From Candidatus Pseudobutyricicoccus lothianensis (GTDB taxonomy: Bacteria; Bacillota; Clostridia; Oscillospirales; Butyricicoccaceae): 41,463 nucleotides of DNA. Each line of letters begins with the position of its first letter. Position 1 is the first letter of the stretch. Positions 31,835-39,626 of the stretch are shown one piece after another. The translations under genes and the position numbers were made by a program. Where the stretch lies: the NCBI GenBank assembly GCA_904419295.1, contig CAJFRA010000021.1, forward strand, positions 417 to 41,879, in the 5' to 3' direction. Under the pieces are notes generated by a model. It was not told the origin of the DNA, made no database searches, and saw only the letters and a program-made list of their open reading frames with translations.

Positions 31835-31916
31835 GGCCGTCTTTTCGGTTGCCGCCTGCGGCGGCGAGAAAAGGGCCACGGAGTCAGTATAATAATCGCT
31901 TCGCGGTTATTATATC
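31835..31916. repeat. Two-hairpin dispersed element, copy 2
   Basis: Same orientation as copy 1. The first hairpin (31835-31877) differs from copy 1 at one base in 43. The second hairpin reads GTATAATAATCGC-TTC-GCGGTTATTATAT, with three changes that weaken the pairing ends. An 8-9 base spacer between the hairpins is not conserved. It lies in the 308-bp gap between the YgjP-type gene and the zinc-ribbon gene, with the zinc-ribbon promoter after it. Confidence 0.75.
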
Positions 31917-31976
31917 ACATCTGTGTCCTCTTGGACATCAAAACTGTCCGCTTTTCTGCAGGCCGTGCAATCTTGG

Positions 31977-32005
31977 TTGCAACTGTAAGCAAATGCGGGT
32001 ATAAT
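31977..32005 (+). promoter_or_regulatory. Promoter of the zinc-ribbon gene
   Basis: TTGCAA (31977-31982), 17 bases, perfect TATAAT (32000-32005). Start expected near 32012, 46 bases before the ATG. Confidence 0.75.
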
Positions 32006-32057
32006 GGGATATAGATGGAATCCCCTTGTTGTAAGATCGGATGGGAGGAACGCATTT

Positions 32058-32528
32058 ATGCCGATATTGAACGACCTGAGCAAAAAGCTCTCCAACGTAG
32101 CCCAGACCACTGTGCAGGTCTCCAAAGATCTGGCAGGCAGTGCCAAAGTGACCCTGGCAGTCTCTGCGGAAGAACGGGAGATCGAAAAGGCATACCGGGC
32201 CCTGGGCCACTGGTATTATACCACCCGGGGTGAAAACCCGGAAGAGGCTGGGGAATACCTGGATATCATCGACACTTCCCTGCGCAAGATCCGGGAGATC
32301 CGCGATGAAGCCGAAGCGGCCAAAACGGCTGCGGTGCAGCCGGCTTCCATGGTAACTTGCCCGGCCTGCGGCGCAGAGATGGAGGAAGGGACTAAATTCT
32401 GCCCCAGCTGCGGTGCGATGATGCCCGACCCGGACACCATCGTGCGGGAAGATGTGGTTTGTCCCAACTGCGGCGCTGTGACCAACGGCCCCTTCTGCCC
32501 CCAGTGCGGTTCCCGGGTGCAGGAATAA
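32058..32528 (+). CDS. Double zinc-ribbon protein with coiled-coil
   Basis: 156 residues. The N-terminal 90 residues are helical (LSKKLSNVAQTTVQVSKDLA; EEREIEKAYRALGHWYY; SLRKIREIRDEAEAAKTAA), likely a coiled coil. Two zinc ribbons follow: CPACG...CPSCG (about 101-118) and CPNCG...CPQCG (about 136-152). No catalytic domain is seen. Start at 32058 has GGGAGGAA 7 bases upstream. Proteins of this layout are common in clostridia and probably act as adaptors; the partner is unknown. Single gene ending in a terminator. Confidence 0.8.
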   Translation: MPILNDLSKKLSNVAQTTVQVSKDLAGSAKVTLAVSAEEREIEKAYRALGHWYYTTRGENPEEAGEYLDIIDTSLRKIREIRDEAEAAKTAAVQPASMVTCPACGAEMEEGTKFCPSCGAMMPDPDTIVREDVVCPNCGAVTNGPFCPQCGSRVQE

Positions 32529-32556
32529 AGAGAAACAGCCGCCTTTCCACAGGCGC

Positions 32557-32620
32557 AAAAAAGTGCGATTTTTGACGGAAGTCTTTGACATTTCTCCAGT
32601 CAGAAATCGCATTTTTTATT
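32557..32620 (+). terminator. Terminator of the zinc-ribbon gene
   Basis: Arms with TGCGATTT and AAATCGCA plus TGAC/GTCA inner pairs form a long stem (about 32563-32574 with 32600-32611), followed by six T. The loop of about 25 bases is large. Confidence 0.7.
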
Positions 32621-32670
32621 CCGTTGCCGGTCCATTTTGCCTTTCACGGCGGAAATTAACAAAATTTTAT

Positions 32671-32698
32671 TTGCTTTTTACACGATTGATGGTACAAT
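32671..32698 (+). promoter_or_regulatory. Candidate promoter of the DUF3298-type lipoprotein gene
   Basis: TTGCTT (32671-32676), 16 bases, TACAAT (32693-32698). It would give a leader of about 165 bases before the ATG at 32869. That leader is GC-rich with inverted repeats (CAGCGA/TCGCTG at about 32746 and 32799). I see no known riboswitch in it. Confidence 0.5.
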
Positions 32699-32868
32699 AG
32701 GGCAGCAACACAAAATTGCGATTCATCGTATGCTTCCTTGCATCCAGCGAGCCGTCTTGCGGCCTTTTGGGTGCCGGGGCCCTGTTTCCGCCCCCGTTCG
32801 CTGGGGCGGCTCCGGGTTCACAGCTCCGGCAGGGCCCTGCCCTGCCAACTGGAAAGGATGGTTCCACC

Positions 32869-33918
32869 ATGCCCCGTATACGTTCTGCTTTGGCTGCATT
32901 GTTGGCCTTGTGCGCGCTGGCTGGCGGCTGCCGCAGTGATGACCTGCCCCAGCAGCCCGAAACCACGCCCGTGCTCGATTCCCAGGCTTCGCCAGACCTG
33001 GTATTATCCGCTGACGGGCCTGTGACGTTTAAAGCCCAGTCCGAATCCCTGGTGCTGACCGATGCCGACGGCACGCAGCTGGCCACTGTGCGGTTCAGTT
33101 ACCCCAAACTGGTGGGCTCCACCCAGGGGATCGCCGCTGTCAACGCCCTGCTGAAACAGGAGCTGCAAGACTACTTGGACAGCGCCTCAGGCCGTTGGCT
33201 GGCCGACGCCCAGCAGGCCCGGGCCGCCTTGGGCCAGCAATTCACCCCTTATACCATTGAGAGCACCTATGAAGCCACCTATAACAGCGCCGGCCTGCTG
33301 TGCCTGTTGCGCACCGAATACGGTAATCTGGGCGCCGCCTACCCCACTTTGGGCCGGAGCAGCCGCACATTCCTCGTCACCACTGGCCAAGAGCTCTCCG
33401 CTGCCGATCTGCTGCAAAAGGACCTGAACCAGCTGCTTGTAGAGCAGTTTACGGCCCTGATCCAGGCTCAGCCCGATTCCTATTTGCCCGATGCCCTGTC
33501 TTTGTTGGAGCAGGGCGCCGGCCAAGGAGGGTTTTATCTGTCCCATTCCGAGCTGCGCCTATATCTGCCAATGGACCTGATCGCTCCCCGGGCCGCCGGC
33601 TTCCCGGAATGCTCCATTTCCTATGCGGAAAACGACTGTTTCCGCGTGGACATCCCCCGGGTCGACCTGGATGCCCAGCCCCTCAAGACCGCTATGAAGG
33701 AAATTTATGAACAAGTGGTGCCCCTGCTGCCCGAAGAGGAACGGACCGATGTGCGCATGGTCTCTGAAGGCGAGGGCGAAGTGGAGGGGGAAGCGGTCTA
33801 CATCGTCCAGCTCTACCTGCCCGAAGGCCAGGTCATCGGCTACTATGCCGTGGGCCAGCAAAGCGGCGATTTGTACCAGCGGGATGACCAGGGCGTGTTC
33901 CAGCCCTGGGAGCCTTAG
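32869..33918 (+). CDS. Lipoprotein with DUF4163/DUF3298-type domains
   Basis: 349 residues. Signal peptide with lipobox LAGGC (Cys21), then a linker and a domain starting TFKAQSESLVLTDADGTQLA. The central part (YTIESTYEATYNSAGLLCLL; LGRSSRTFLVTTGQELSAADL) and the later FYLSHSELRLYLPMDLIAPR resemble the DUF4163-DUF3298 pair found in RsiV-type anti-sigma factors and related surface proteins. Those bind lysozyme in RsiV; no such claim can be made here. GGAAAGG lies 11-12 bases before the ATG. Single gene with its own terminator. Confidence 0.7.
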   Translation: MPRIRSALAALLALCALAGGCRSDDLPQQPETTPVLDSQASPDLVLSADGPVTFKAQSESLVLTDADGTQLATVRFSYPKLVGSTQGIAAVNALLKQELQDYLDSASGRWLADAQQARAALGQQFTPYTIESTYEATYNSAGLLCLLRTEYGNLGAAYPTLGRSSRTFLVTTGQELSAADLLQKDLNQLLVEQFTALIQAQPDSYLPDALSLLEQGAGQGGFYLSHSELRLYLPMDLIAPRAAGFPECSISYAENDCFRVDIPRVDLDAQPLKTAMKEIYEQVVPLLPEEERTDVRMVSEGEGEVEGEAVYIVQLYLPEGQVIGYYAVGQQSGDLYQRDDQGVFQPWEP

Positions 33919-33924
33919 ACGCCA

Positions 33925-33970
33925 CACCCCTCTGAGCGGTTTTCTGCCCGCCCAGAGGGGTGCTTTTCTT
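33925..33970. terminator. Terminator between converging genes
   Basis: CACCCCTCTG (33925-33934) pairs with CAGAGGGGTG (33953-33962), with GCGG/CCGC inside, followed on the plus strand by TTTTCTTT. It lies between the converging lipoprotein and racemase-like genes. Confidence 0.85.
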
Positions 33971-34632
33971 TATTCTTTCTCGCCCAGGGCCAGCGCTTCC
34001 ACAAAGGGTTCCATGCTGTCAAAAACCGGTGTGGACAGATCGCGCAGCCGCGGCATCAGCCGTGTCAGCGGCACCTGGGGGATGACAAAGGCATGGTATT
34101 CCCCTGCATGTTTCCGCAAAAACCGCTCTACATAGGCATCAGCCCAGTCCGTTCGTCCAGTCTCTTCCAGGCAATGCTGTGCAGCTTCTATGCACAGTTT
34201 GCACACGGACACTTCTTTCCCCGCTTGCCGGGCGGCTGCCAGCACCGCTTGGCGGGATGGCTCCAAAGGCGTCTCTTTCATTGCCACCACAGCGATCTTT
34301 CCCCCGGGCGGCGTAACGGCCACGGCCCGGCGGGCCTGCACGTCGTCATAGACCACAATGGGCTGGGGGACCATGGTCTGGGCCAGGGCCACCCCGGGTT
34401 TGATCAGGTTGCACAGCAGGCCCAGCCGTTGGCACCCTGCCTCCAACATTTTATTGAAATCCGCCGCCATGATCTGAGCACACTTCTCCGTGACGCGCTG
34501 GCCTGCAGCCAAATAATGTTCCCATACACAGCCATCCACATAGTGGACGATCTCCACACCTGGGTAACGGCGGGCCAGCTGATCCAATGCGGCGCAGTTG
34601 TTGGGCGCCGTCTGCAAAATACCGATCTTCAT
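33970..34632 (-). CDS. Asp/Glu racemase-superfamily-like protein
   Basis: 220 residues, MKIGILQTAPNNCAALDQLA at the start. The pattern DFNKMLEAGCQRLGLLCNLI (Cys at the usual first catalytic position) and PPGGKIAVVAMKETPLEPSR resembles the Asp/Glu/hydantoin racemase superfamily. The second catalytic cysteine is not where expected: the matching region reads FVIPQVPLTR. It may therefore be a lyase/decarboxylase-type relative or an inactive homologue. Start at 34632 overlaps the stop of the reductase gene in an ATGA, and GGAGG is near. The pair with a RibD-like reductase suggests one pathway. Function unknown. Confidence 0.55.
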   Translation of the reverse strand: MKIGILQTAPNNCAALDQLARRYPGVEIVHYVDGCVWEHYLAAGQRVTEKCAQIMAADFNKMLEAGCQRLGLLCNLIKPGVALAQTMVPQPIVVYDDVQARRAVAVTPPGGKIAVVAMKETPLEPSRQAVLAAARQAGKEVSVCKLCIEAAQHCLEETGRTDWADAYVERFLRKHAGEYHAFVIPQVPLTRLMPRLRDLSTPVFDSMEPFVEALALGEKE

Positions 34633-35375
34633 TCCAATCCTCCTTTGTCCATCCCAGCATTTTCTCTGGCGTTTTTCGGGCGGTAGGTAATCAACAGCCC
34701 ATCGCCTGCCACGGTTTCGGCCCCTACCAGTTCCAGCTCCACCACGCCGGGCTCCATACCAGGCATCCGGCGGAACAGGGTATGGGCTTCTGGATTCCCG
34801 TCCACTACCGGCGCCAGCATAAGTTGCAGCTCGTCGATCAACCCCTGGGAAAGCAGGGTCCAATCGGTATAGGCTCCGCCGGAAAGGATCACTTTTTGCA
34901 AGCCGAACAGCGAATGGGCTTTTTCCATCATGGTCACGGGGTCTAGCTTTTCTTTGCCGCAAAAGATGTAGGATATGCCTTTTTCCCGCAAATAGTGAAG
35001 GTAGCTGTCTGCCACATTCTCTGTCAGCACATGGATGACCCCATGAGGCCCTCGGCCTCTGGTATCGATGCAGGGCCCTTCATAAGCGATGCTCCCCTTG
35101 GGGTCCATGGCGATATAATAGCGGTCCATGCTGCAGGGCGCTTTGTAATCCTGCCGGGGCAAAGGGCCTTTTTCCGGCAGCGGCTTTTTCAGCCTGCCCT
35201 GGGCGAACATCGCCATGGTCACAGCCCCATATAAAATGGCGTCGGCCCCCATTTCCAGCCAACGCTGGCGGAATACTTCCGTAGTTTGGGCAGCCGCCGG
35301 GCTTTTCATGAATTCTCCATCGATGTGCCCTTCTGCACTGAGGTTCAAATAGCAGATGGTATATGGCCTGTTCAT
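34629..35375 (-). CDS. RibD C-terminal-like (dihydrofolate-reductase-fold) reductase
   Basis: 248 residues. The N terminus RPYTICYLNLSAEGHIDGEF and the later MGADAILYGAVTMAM (about 41-55), VIHVLTENVAD and KVILSGGAYTDWTLLSQGLI are the RibD_C pattern of NADPH-dependent reductases related to the riboflavin deaminase-reductase. Many such stand-alone proteins have unknown substrates. AGGAGG lies 7 bases before the ATG at 35375. It has its own promoter and overlaps the racemase-like gene by 4 bases. Riboflavin synthesis is not implied, as no rib genes are near. Confidence 0.75.
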   Translation of the reverse strand: MNRPYTICYLNLSAEGHIDGEFMKSPAAAQTTEVFRQRWLEMGADAILYGAVTMAMFAQGRLKKPLPEKGPLPRQDYKAPCSMDRYYIAMDPKGSIAYEGPCIDTRGRGPHGVIHVLTENVADSYLHYLREKGISYIFCGKEKLDPVTMMEKAHSLFGLQKVILSGGAYTDWTLLSQGLIDELQLMLAPVVDGNPEAHTLFRRMPGMEPGVVELELVGAETVAGDGLLITYRPKNARENAGMDKGGLE

Positions 35376-35418
35376 GGCTCTCCTCCTTTTATCTGCCTGA
35401 CTGGTATCCGTTTGTTCC

Positions 35419-35447
35419 ATTGTAGGCCATCGGATTTCAAATAGCAA
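35419..35447 (-). promoter_or_regulatory. Promoter of the RibD-like operon
   Basis: Minus strand: TTGCTA (35447-35442), 17 bases, TACAAT (35424-35419). Next to it is an inverted repeat AATACCTT (35447-35454) and AAGGTATT (35479-35486), which overlaps the -35 side and could be an operator. Confidence 0.6.
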
Positions 35448-35602
35448 ATACCTTGTTTTTATATCCTCCCATGCTTTTAAGGTATTGCTTTTGGGGTCGT
35501 TTTCACTGTACCCTCTTGACACCCACATAGATCTGCTCTGGCGGGCACTGTTCTGCGAATCTTCCGGCCAGTGCGCCAGTTGCATTCTTTTTCGTCCTGC
35601 CT

Positions 35603-35631
35603 TTGCTTTTCACCTTCTTCTGTGTTATGCT
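35603..35631 (+). promoter_or_regulatory. Promoter of the tetR-type gene
   Basis: TTGCTT (35603-35608), 17 bases, TATGCT (35626-35631), 30 bases before the regulator's start codon. AAAGGAG is the ribosome binding site. Divergent from the RibD-like promoter, with about 150 bases between. Confidence 0.6.
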
Positions 35632-35660
35632 GAGCCTACACCCTGTGAAAGGAGACCGCT

Positions 35661-36221
35661 ATGTCACAGACCACAAAACGGGCACTAGAAGCCTCATTGA
35701 AAAAACTGCTTTTGCAAAAGCCCCTGTCCAAAATCACGGTTTCCGATCTGACAGAGGACTGCGGGGTCAGCCGTATGACTTTTTATTACCACTTCAAAGA
35801 CATTTATGACCTAGTGGAGTGGTCCTGTGTGGAAGATGCCGCCCGCGTGCTGGAGGGAAAAAAGACCTATGCTACCTGGCAGGATGGCTTCTTTCAGATC
35901 TTTCAGGCAGTGGAGGAAAACAAGCCCTTTATCCTCAACGTCTACCGTTCCGTCAGCCGGGAGCAGGTGGAGATCTATCTCTATAAGCTGACTTTCGATT
36001 TGCTGATGGGCGTAGTAGAAGAACAGAGTGCCGGGCTCTCTGTGCGCCAAGAAGACAAAAAATTCATTGCCGATTTTTATAAGTACGGTTTTGTGGGCCT
36101 GATGCTGGATTGGATCAAGCATGGCATGCAGGAGGACCCCCACCAAATCATCCGCCGGCTCAGCACCTTGATCCATGGGGATATAGCCCGTGCTCTACAA
36201 GCCTTTGCCGCAAATCGTTGA
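35661..36221 (+). CDS. TetR/AcrR-family transcriptional regulator
   Basis: 186 residues. N-terminal helix-turn-helix (about 8-50: SLKKLLLQKPLSKITVSDLT; DCGVSRMTFYYHFKDIYDLV), the MTFYYHF being the family signature, then a helical ligand domain of the DhaS-like TetR_C_8 type (about 75-180). It lies directly before the oleate hydratase gene with only a 51-bp palindrome in between. Oleate hydratases in other Gram-positives are often next to such regulators, so it probably controls that gene and responds to fatty acids. This is inference from position. Confidence 0.88.
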   Translation: MSQTTKRALEASLKKLLLQKPLSKITVSDLTEDCGVSRMTFYYHFKDIYDLVEWSCVEDAARVLEGKKTYATWQDGFFQIFQAVEENKPFILNVYRSVSREQVEIYLYKLTFDLLMGVVEEQSAGLSVRQEDKKFIADFYKYGFVGLMLDWIKHGMQEDPHQIIRRLSTLIHGDIARALQAFAANR

Positions 36222-36330
36222 AGCCAATTGGAGCAATCCCTTCTTCTATTTGTATTTTTTTCTTTTTTTAAACCAGTAGTATTATAATCTTCTTGCCCTT
36301 ATCCCCTTGATGGTCCGTCCCCGCTCTTTT

Positions 36331-36381
36331 ATACAATAATGCCTCGTTGTTCAAAAATTGAACAACGAGGCATTATTGTAT
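36331..36381. repeat. 51-bp perfect palindrome
   Basis: Two 24-base arms (36331-36354 and 36358-36381) are exact reverse complements around a 3-base centre AAA. The left arm contains ATACAATAATGCCTC and the right arm its complement. No T-run follows on either strand, so it is not a normal terminator. It lies 110 bases after tetR and 62 bases before the oleate hydratase start. It may be the regulator's operator, a termination hairpin or a small mobile element. Confidence 0.8.
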
Positions 36382-36442
36382 ATGGCCTCTGCCGCTCAAA
36401 CCGCTAAAATGGAACTAGAACAAAGCAACAGGAGGTTCGAGT

Positions 36443-38218
36443 ATGTATTATTCCAGCGGCAATTATGAAGCCTTTGCCCGGCCAGTAAAGCCGGCAGACG
36501 TAGACCGGAAGTCCGCTTACTTGGTGGGGTCAGGCCTAGCGGCTCTCACAGCGGCCTGCTACCTGGTTCGGGATGGCCAGATGAAAGGCGAGCACATCCA
36601 TATCCTTGAGAAAGACCCCATTCCCGGCGGTGCTTGCGATGGTTATTGTTACGACGATCTGGGCTATGTGATGCGGGGTGGCCGGGAGATGGACAACCAT
36701 TTTGAATGCATGTGGGATCTGTTCCGCTCCATCCCTTCCATCGAGACGGAAGGCATTAGCGTTTTGGATGAATATTATTGGCTGAATAAGCGGGACCCCA
36801 ACTACTCTCTGATGCGGGCAACGGAAAACCGGGGTCAGGACGCCCATACCGATGGCAAATTCGGCCTTTCAGACAAAGGGGCTCTGGAGATTATGAAGCT
36901 ATTTTTCACTCCAGATGAACAGCTATACAACAAACGCATCGACCAGGTCTTTGATGAGGAAGTGTTCTCTTCTAATTTTTGGCTCTATTGGCGCACCATG
37001 TTTGCCTTTGAAAATTGGCACAGCGCTCTAGAGATGAAGCTCTACATCAAGCGGTTCATTCACCATGTGGGCGGGCTGCCCGATTTCAGCGCCCTTCGGT
37101 TCACCCGGTACAACCAGTATGAATCCATGATCCTTCCCATGGTCCGCTACCTGGAAAAGGCCAACGTGCAGTTTCATTACAACACCCAAGTGACTCATGT
37201 GTCCTTTGATTGCCGGGGCGGTCGAAAAATGGCCACCCAGCTCCAGCTCGTGCAGGATGGCAAAAGGGTAGCCGTTGATCTGACCGAAAATGATCTGGTA
37301 TTCATCACCCCGGGCGGCTGCGTGGAAAATGCCGCTTTGGGCAGCCAGAATGCCCCGGCCCCTTTCCTCCCTGCCATCCGTGAAGGCGGCGGTTGGGATC
37401 TGTGGCGACGCATTGCCGCCCAAGACCCGGCTTTTGGCCATCCGGATGTATTTTGTGGCCACCCGGAGCAGACCAACTGGATGAGTGCCACTGTCACCAC
37501 CCTGGATGACCGCATCCCCCCCTATGTACAAAAGATCTGTCAGCGGGATCCCTTTTCGGGCAAAGTAGTCACCGGCGGTATCGTCACAGCGAAGGATTCC
37601 AACTGGCTGCTCAGCTGGACCTTCAATCGCCAGCCCCAATTCCGCAGCCAGCCCAAAGGCCAGTTGGTAGGCTGGATCTACGGCCTGTTCAGCGACCGGC
37701 CGGGCAATTATGTGAAAAAGGCCATGCGGGAATGTACCGGCAAAGAAATCTGCATGGAGTGGCTGTATCACCTGGGGGTGCCGGAAGACCAGATCGAAGA
37801 CATGGCAGAGCGCAGCGCCAATACTATCCCCTGTATGATGCCTTATGTCACCGCCTTTTTTATGCCTCGATCCATTGGTGACCGCCCGGCGGTTGTGCCG
37901 CACGGCAGTGTCAATTTTGCCTTCATCGGACAGTTTGCGGAGACGCAGCGGGATACCATTTTTACCACCGAATATTCCATGCGCACCGGTATGGAAGCTG
38001 TGTATACCTTGCTGGATATCGACCGGGGCGTCCCCGAGGTCTGGGGCAGCGCCTACGACATCCGGGACCTTCTCAGGGCTTCGGTCCAGCTGCGAGATGG
38101 CAAAAAGCTGACCGAAATGGATCTGGGGCTGACGGAAAAGATCGCCCTCCATGAAGTGTTGAAAAAGATCCAGGGCACGGATCTCGAAAAGCTGCTCCAC
38201 GAATATCAAGTCATTTGA
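36443..38218 (+). CDS. ohyA: Oleate hydratase (myosin-cross-reactive antigen family)
   Basis: 591 residues. Adds water to the cis-9 double bond of oleate or linoleate to make 10-hydroxy fatty acids, an FAD-dependent, membrane-associated detoxification step in gut bacteria. FAD-binding YLVGSGLAALTAACYLVRDG (about 26-45), acidic HILEKDPIPGGACDG, the strongly conserved RGGREMDNHFECMWDLF (about 78-94, with the active-site glutamate) and the RYNQYESMILPM stretch are all present. AGGAGG lies 6 bases before the ATG. Single gene after the TetR regulator and ending in a bidirectional terminator. Confidence 0.95.
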   Translation: MYYSSGNYEAFARPVKPADVDRKSAYLVGSGLAALTAACYLVRDGQMKGEHIHILEKDPIPGGACDGYCYDDLGYVMRGGREMDNHFECMWDLFRSIPSIETEGISVLDEYYWLNKRDPNYSLMRATENRGQDAHTDGKFGLSDKGALEIMKLFFTPDEQLYNKRIDQVFDEEVFSSNFWLYWRTMFAFENWHSALEMKLYIKRFIHHVGGLPDFSALRFTRYNQYESMILPMVRYLEKANVQFHYNTQVTHVSFDCRGGRKMATQLQLVQDGKRVAVDLTENDLVFITPGGCVENAALGSQNAPAPFLPAIREGGGWDLWRRIAAQDPAFGHPDVFCGHPEQTNWMSATVTTLDDRIPPYVQKICQRDPFSGKVVTGGIVTAKDSNWLLSWTFNRQPQFRSQPKGQLVGWIYGLFSDRPGNYVKKAMRECTGKEICMEWLYHLGVPEDQIEDMAERSANTIPCMMPYVTAFFMPRSIGDRPAVVPHGSVNFAFIGQFAETQRDTIFTTEYSMRTGMEAVYTLLDIDRGVPEVWGSAYDIRDLLRASVQLRDGKKLTEMDLGLTEKIALHEVLKKIQGTDLEKLLHEYQVI

Positions 38219-38327
38219 GACAGTGTACCCTGGCTCTGCTGTGCTTGAGTTCCAGAGAAGCCGGCCGTGCTCCTGCCCACAAGGGCCTCCTTCCCTTTGA
38301 TTTGGATCCAGGCCCCTCCTTCCAACC

Positions 38328-38364
38328 AAAAACAAGGCGAGCCCATAGGGCCCGCCTTGTTTTA
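38328..38364. terminator. Bidirectional terminator
   Basis: AAAACAAGGCG (38329-38339) and CGCCTTGTTTT (38353-38363) form an 11-bp stem with further inner GGC/GCC pairs. T-runs on both strands. It serves the converging oleate hydratase and amidohydrolase genes. Confidence 0.85.
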
Positions 38365-38374
38365 ACTTTCTTCT

Positions 38375-39541
38375 TTATGCCTGATGGACGATCTCGCCGT
38401 TGATGATGGTGTAAGCTGTGGTATATTGCAGATCGGTGATGGGGTTGCCCCGGAAGATGGCCACATCGGCATCTTTGCCCACTTCCAGGCTGCCCACACG
38501 GTCGCTCAGGCCGGTGATCTTCGCCGGGTTGATGGTGATGGCTTTCCAAGCTTCTTGTTCATCCAGCCCCGCATTGACGGCCAGGCCGGCGCACAGGGAC
38601 AGGTATTCCAGGGGCAATACCGGCGCATCGGTGACGATGCACATGGTCAGCCCCGCTTCGTTCATGGCCTTGGGCGTTTCAAAGCTCTTGTTTTTCAGCT
38701 CAAACTTGCTCTTGTCGCCCATGGTGGGGCCTACCAGTACGCCTTTGCCTTCTTTCACCAGCTCATCCACGATCAAATGGCCTTCGGTGCAGTGGTCCAA
38801 GGTGATATCCACGTCGAATTCCTTGGCGATGCGCAGCGCGGTGAAGATGTCGTCTGCCCGGTGGGCGTGGGCCTTCAAGGGGATCTCCTTGTGGATGACG
38901 GGCAGCATGGCCTCCAGCTTCACATCGATGGCCGGCTTTTTGTTGTTTTTCGGGTCGGCTGCATAGGCTTTTTTGGCCTCGTCGTATTCCACGGTGCGGG
39001 CCAGCAGATCCCGCAGCAGGGCGGCGGTGCCCATGCGGGTCATGGGCATCTTTTTCTGGGTGCCATACACCCGTTTGGGGTTTTCGCCAAAGGCGCACTT
39101 CATGGCCACCGGATATTTCAAAACCATGTCGTCCACCCGGCTGCCGTGCATTTTGAGGGCCACAAAGGTGCCGCCCACCACATTGCCGCTGCCCGGGCCG
39201 GTGACTGCCGTAGTCACGCCTGCCGCCGCCGCTTGGGCCAGCGTCTCATCCATGGGCTGAATGGCGTCGATGGCCCGCACTTGGGGTGTCAGGGGGTCGG
39301 TGCACTCGTTGCCGTCAGTGCCTTCGAAGCCGATGGCCGCTTCCTCCATACCGATGTGGCAGTGGCCGTCGATCAGGCCCGGTGTCACCAGACAGCCGGT
39401 GGCGTCGATGACCTGGGCGTCGGCAGGAGCGTTTACCTCCTTGCCCACCGCCACGATCTTGCCGCCGTCAAGCAGCACTTGGCCGTTTTCAATATCTGGG
39501 CCGGCCATGGTCTTCACCAAGCCGTTTCGAATTAAAATCAT
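38375..39541 (-). CDS. Metal-dependent amidohydrolase, paralogue 2
   Basis: 388 residues. Amidohydrolase-superfamily enzyme: HxH at His60/His62 (GHCHIG), His225/His227 (HAHRADD), Asp249-His250 (DHCTEGH) and the catalytic Asp305 (TDAP), with the C-terminal composite beta-sandwich (GSLEVGKDADVAIFRGNPIT). Related to imidazolonepropionase/dipeptidase-like enzymes that open cyclic amides or hydrolyse amino-acid derivatives; the substrate is unknown. Start at 39541 follows AGGAGGGG. About 70% identical by eye to the gene immediately upstream, with a hairpin between them at 39574-39607. Confidence 0.85.
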   Translation of the reverse strand: MILIRNGLVKTMAGPDIENGQVLLDGGKIVAVGKEVNAPADAQVIDATGCLVTPGLIDGHCHIGMEEAAIGFEGTDGNECTDPLTPQVRAIDAIQPMDETLAQAAAAGVTTAVTGPGSGNVVGGTFVALKMHGSRVDDMVLKYPVAMKCAFGENPKRVYGTQKKMPMTRMGTAALLRDLLARTVEYDEAKKAYAADPKNNKKPAIDVKLEAMLPVIHKEIPLKAHAHRADDIFTALRIAKEFDVDITLDHCTEGHLIVDELVKEGKGVLVGPTMGDKSKFELKNKSFETPKAMNEAGLTMCIVTDAPVLPLEYLSLCAGLAVNAGLDEQEAWKAITINPAKITGLSDRVGSLEVGKDADVAIFRGNPITDLQYTTAYTIINGEIVHQA

Positions 39542-39573
39542 GGGTTTCCCCTCCTTATGATATCCTTGGTAAA

Positions 39574-39607
39574 CCAAACCGGAACGCGCACATGCGTCCC
39601 GGTTTGG
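39574..39607 (-). promoter_or_regulatory. Hairpin between the two amidohydrolase genes
   Basis: CCAAACCGG (39574-39582) and CCGGTTTGG (39599-39607) are exact complements with a 16-base loop. On the minus strand GTTTACC follows, too short a T-run for full termination. It may be a partial terminator or RNA-processing/stability hairpin that sets different levels of the two paralogues. Confidence 0.5.
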
Positions 39608-39626
39608 CAAAAGGTCTTGTTTTCTC

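Noticed and set aside
33970..34632. LarA-type lactate racemase as client of the lar genes
   Set aside because: The protein belongs to the Asp/Glu racemase-like fold, not to LarA, and lies 28 kb away.
37028..38335. 435-codon minus-strand frame
   Set aside because: Antisense to the oleate hydratase, without a binding site or recognisable motifs.
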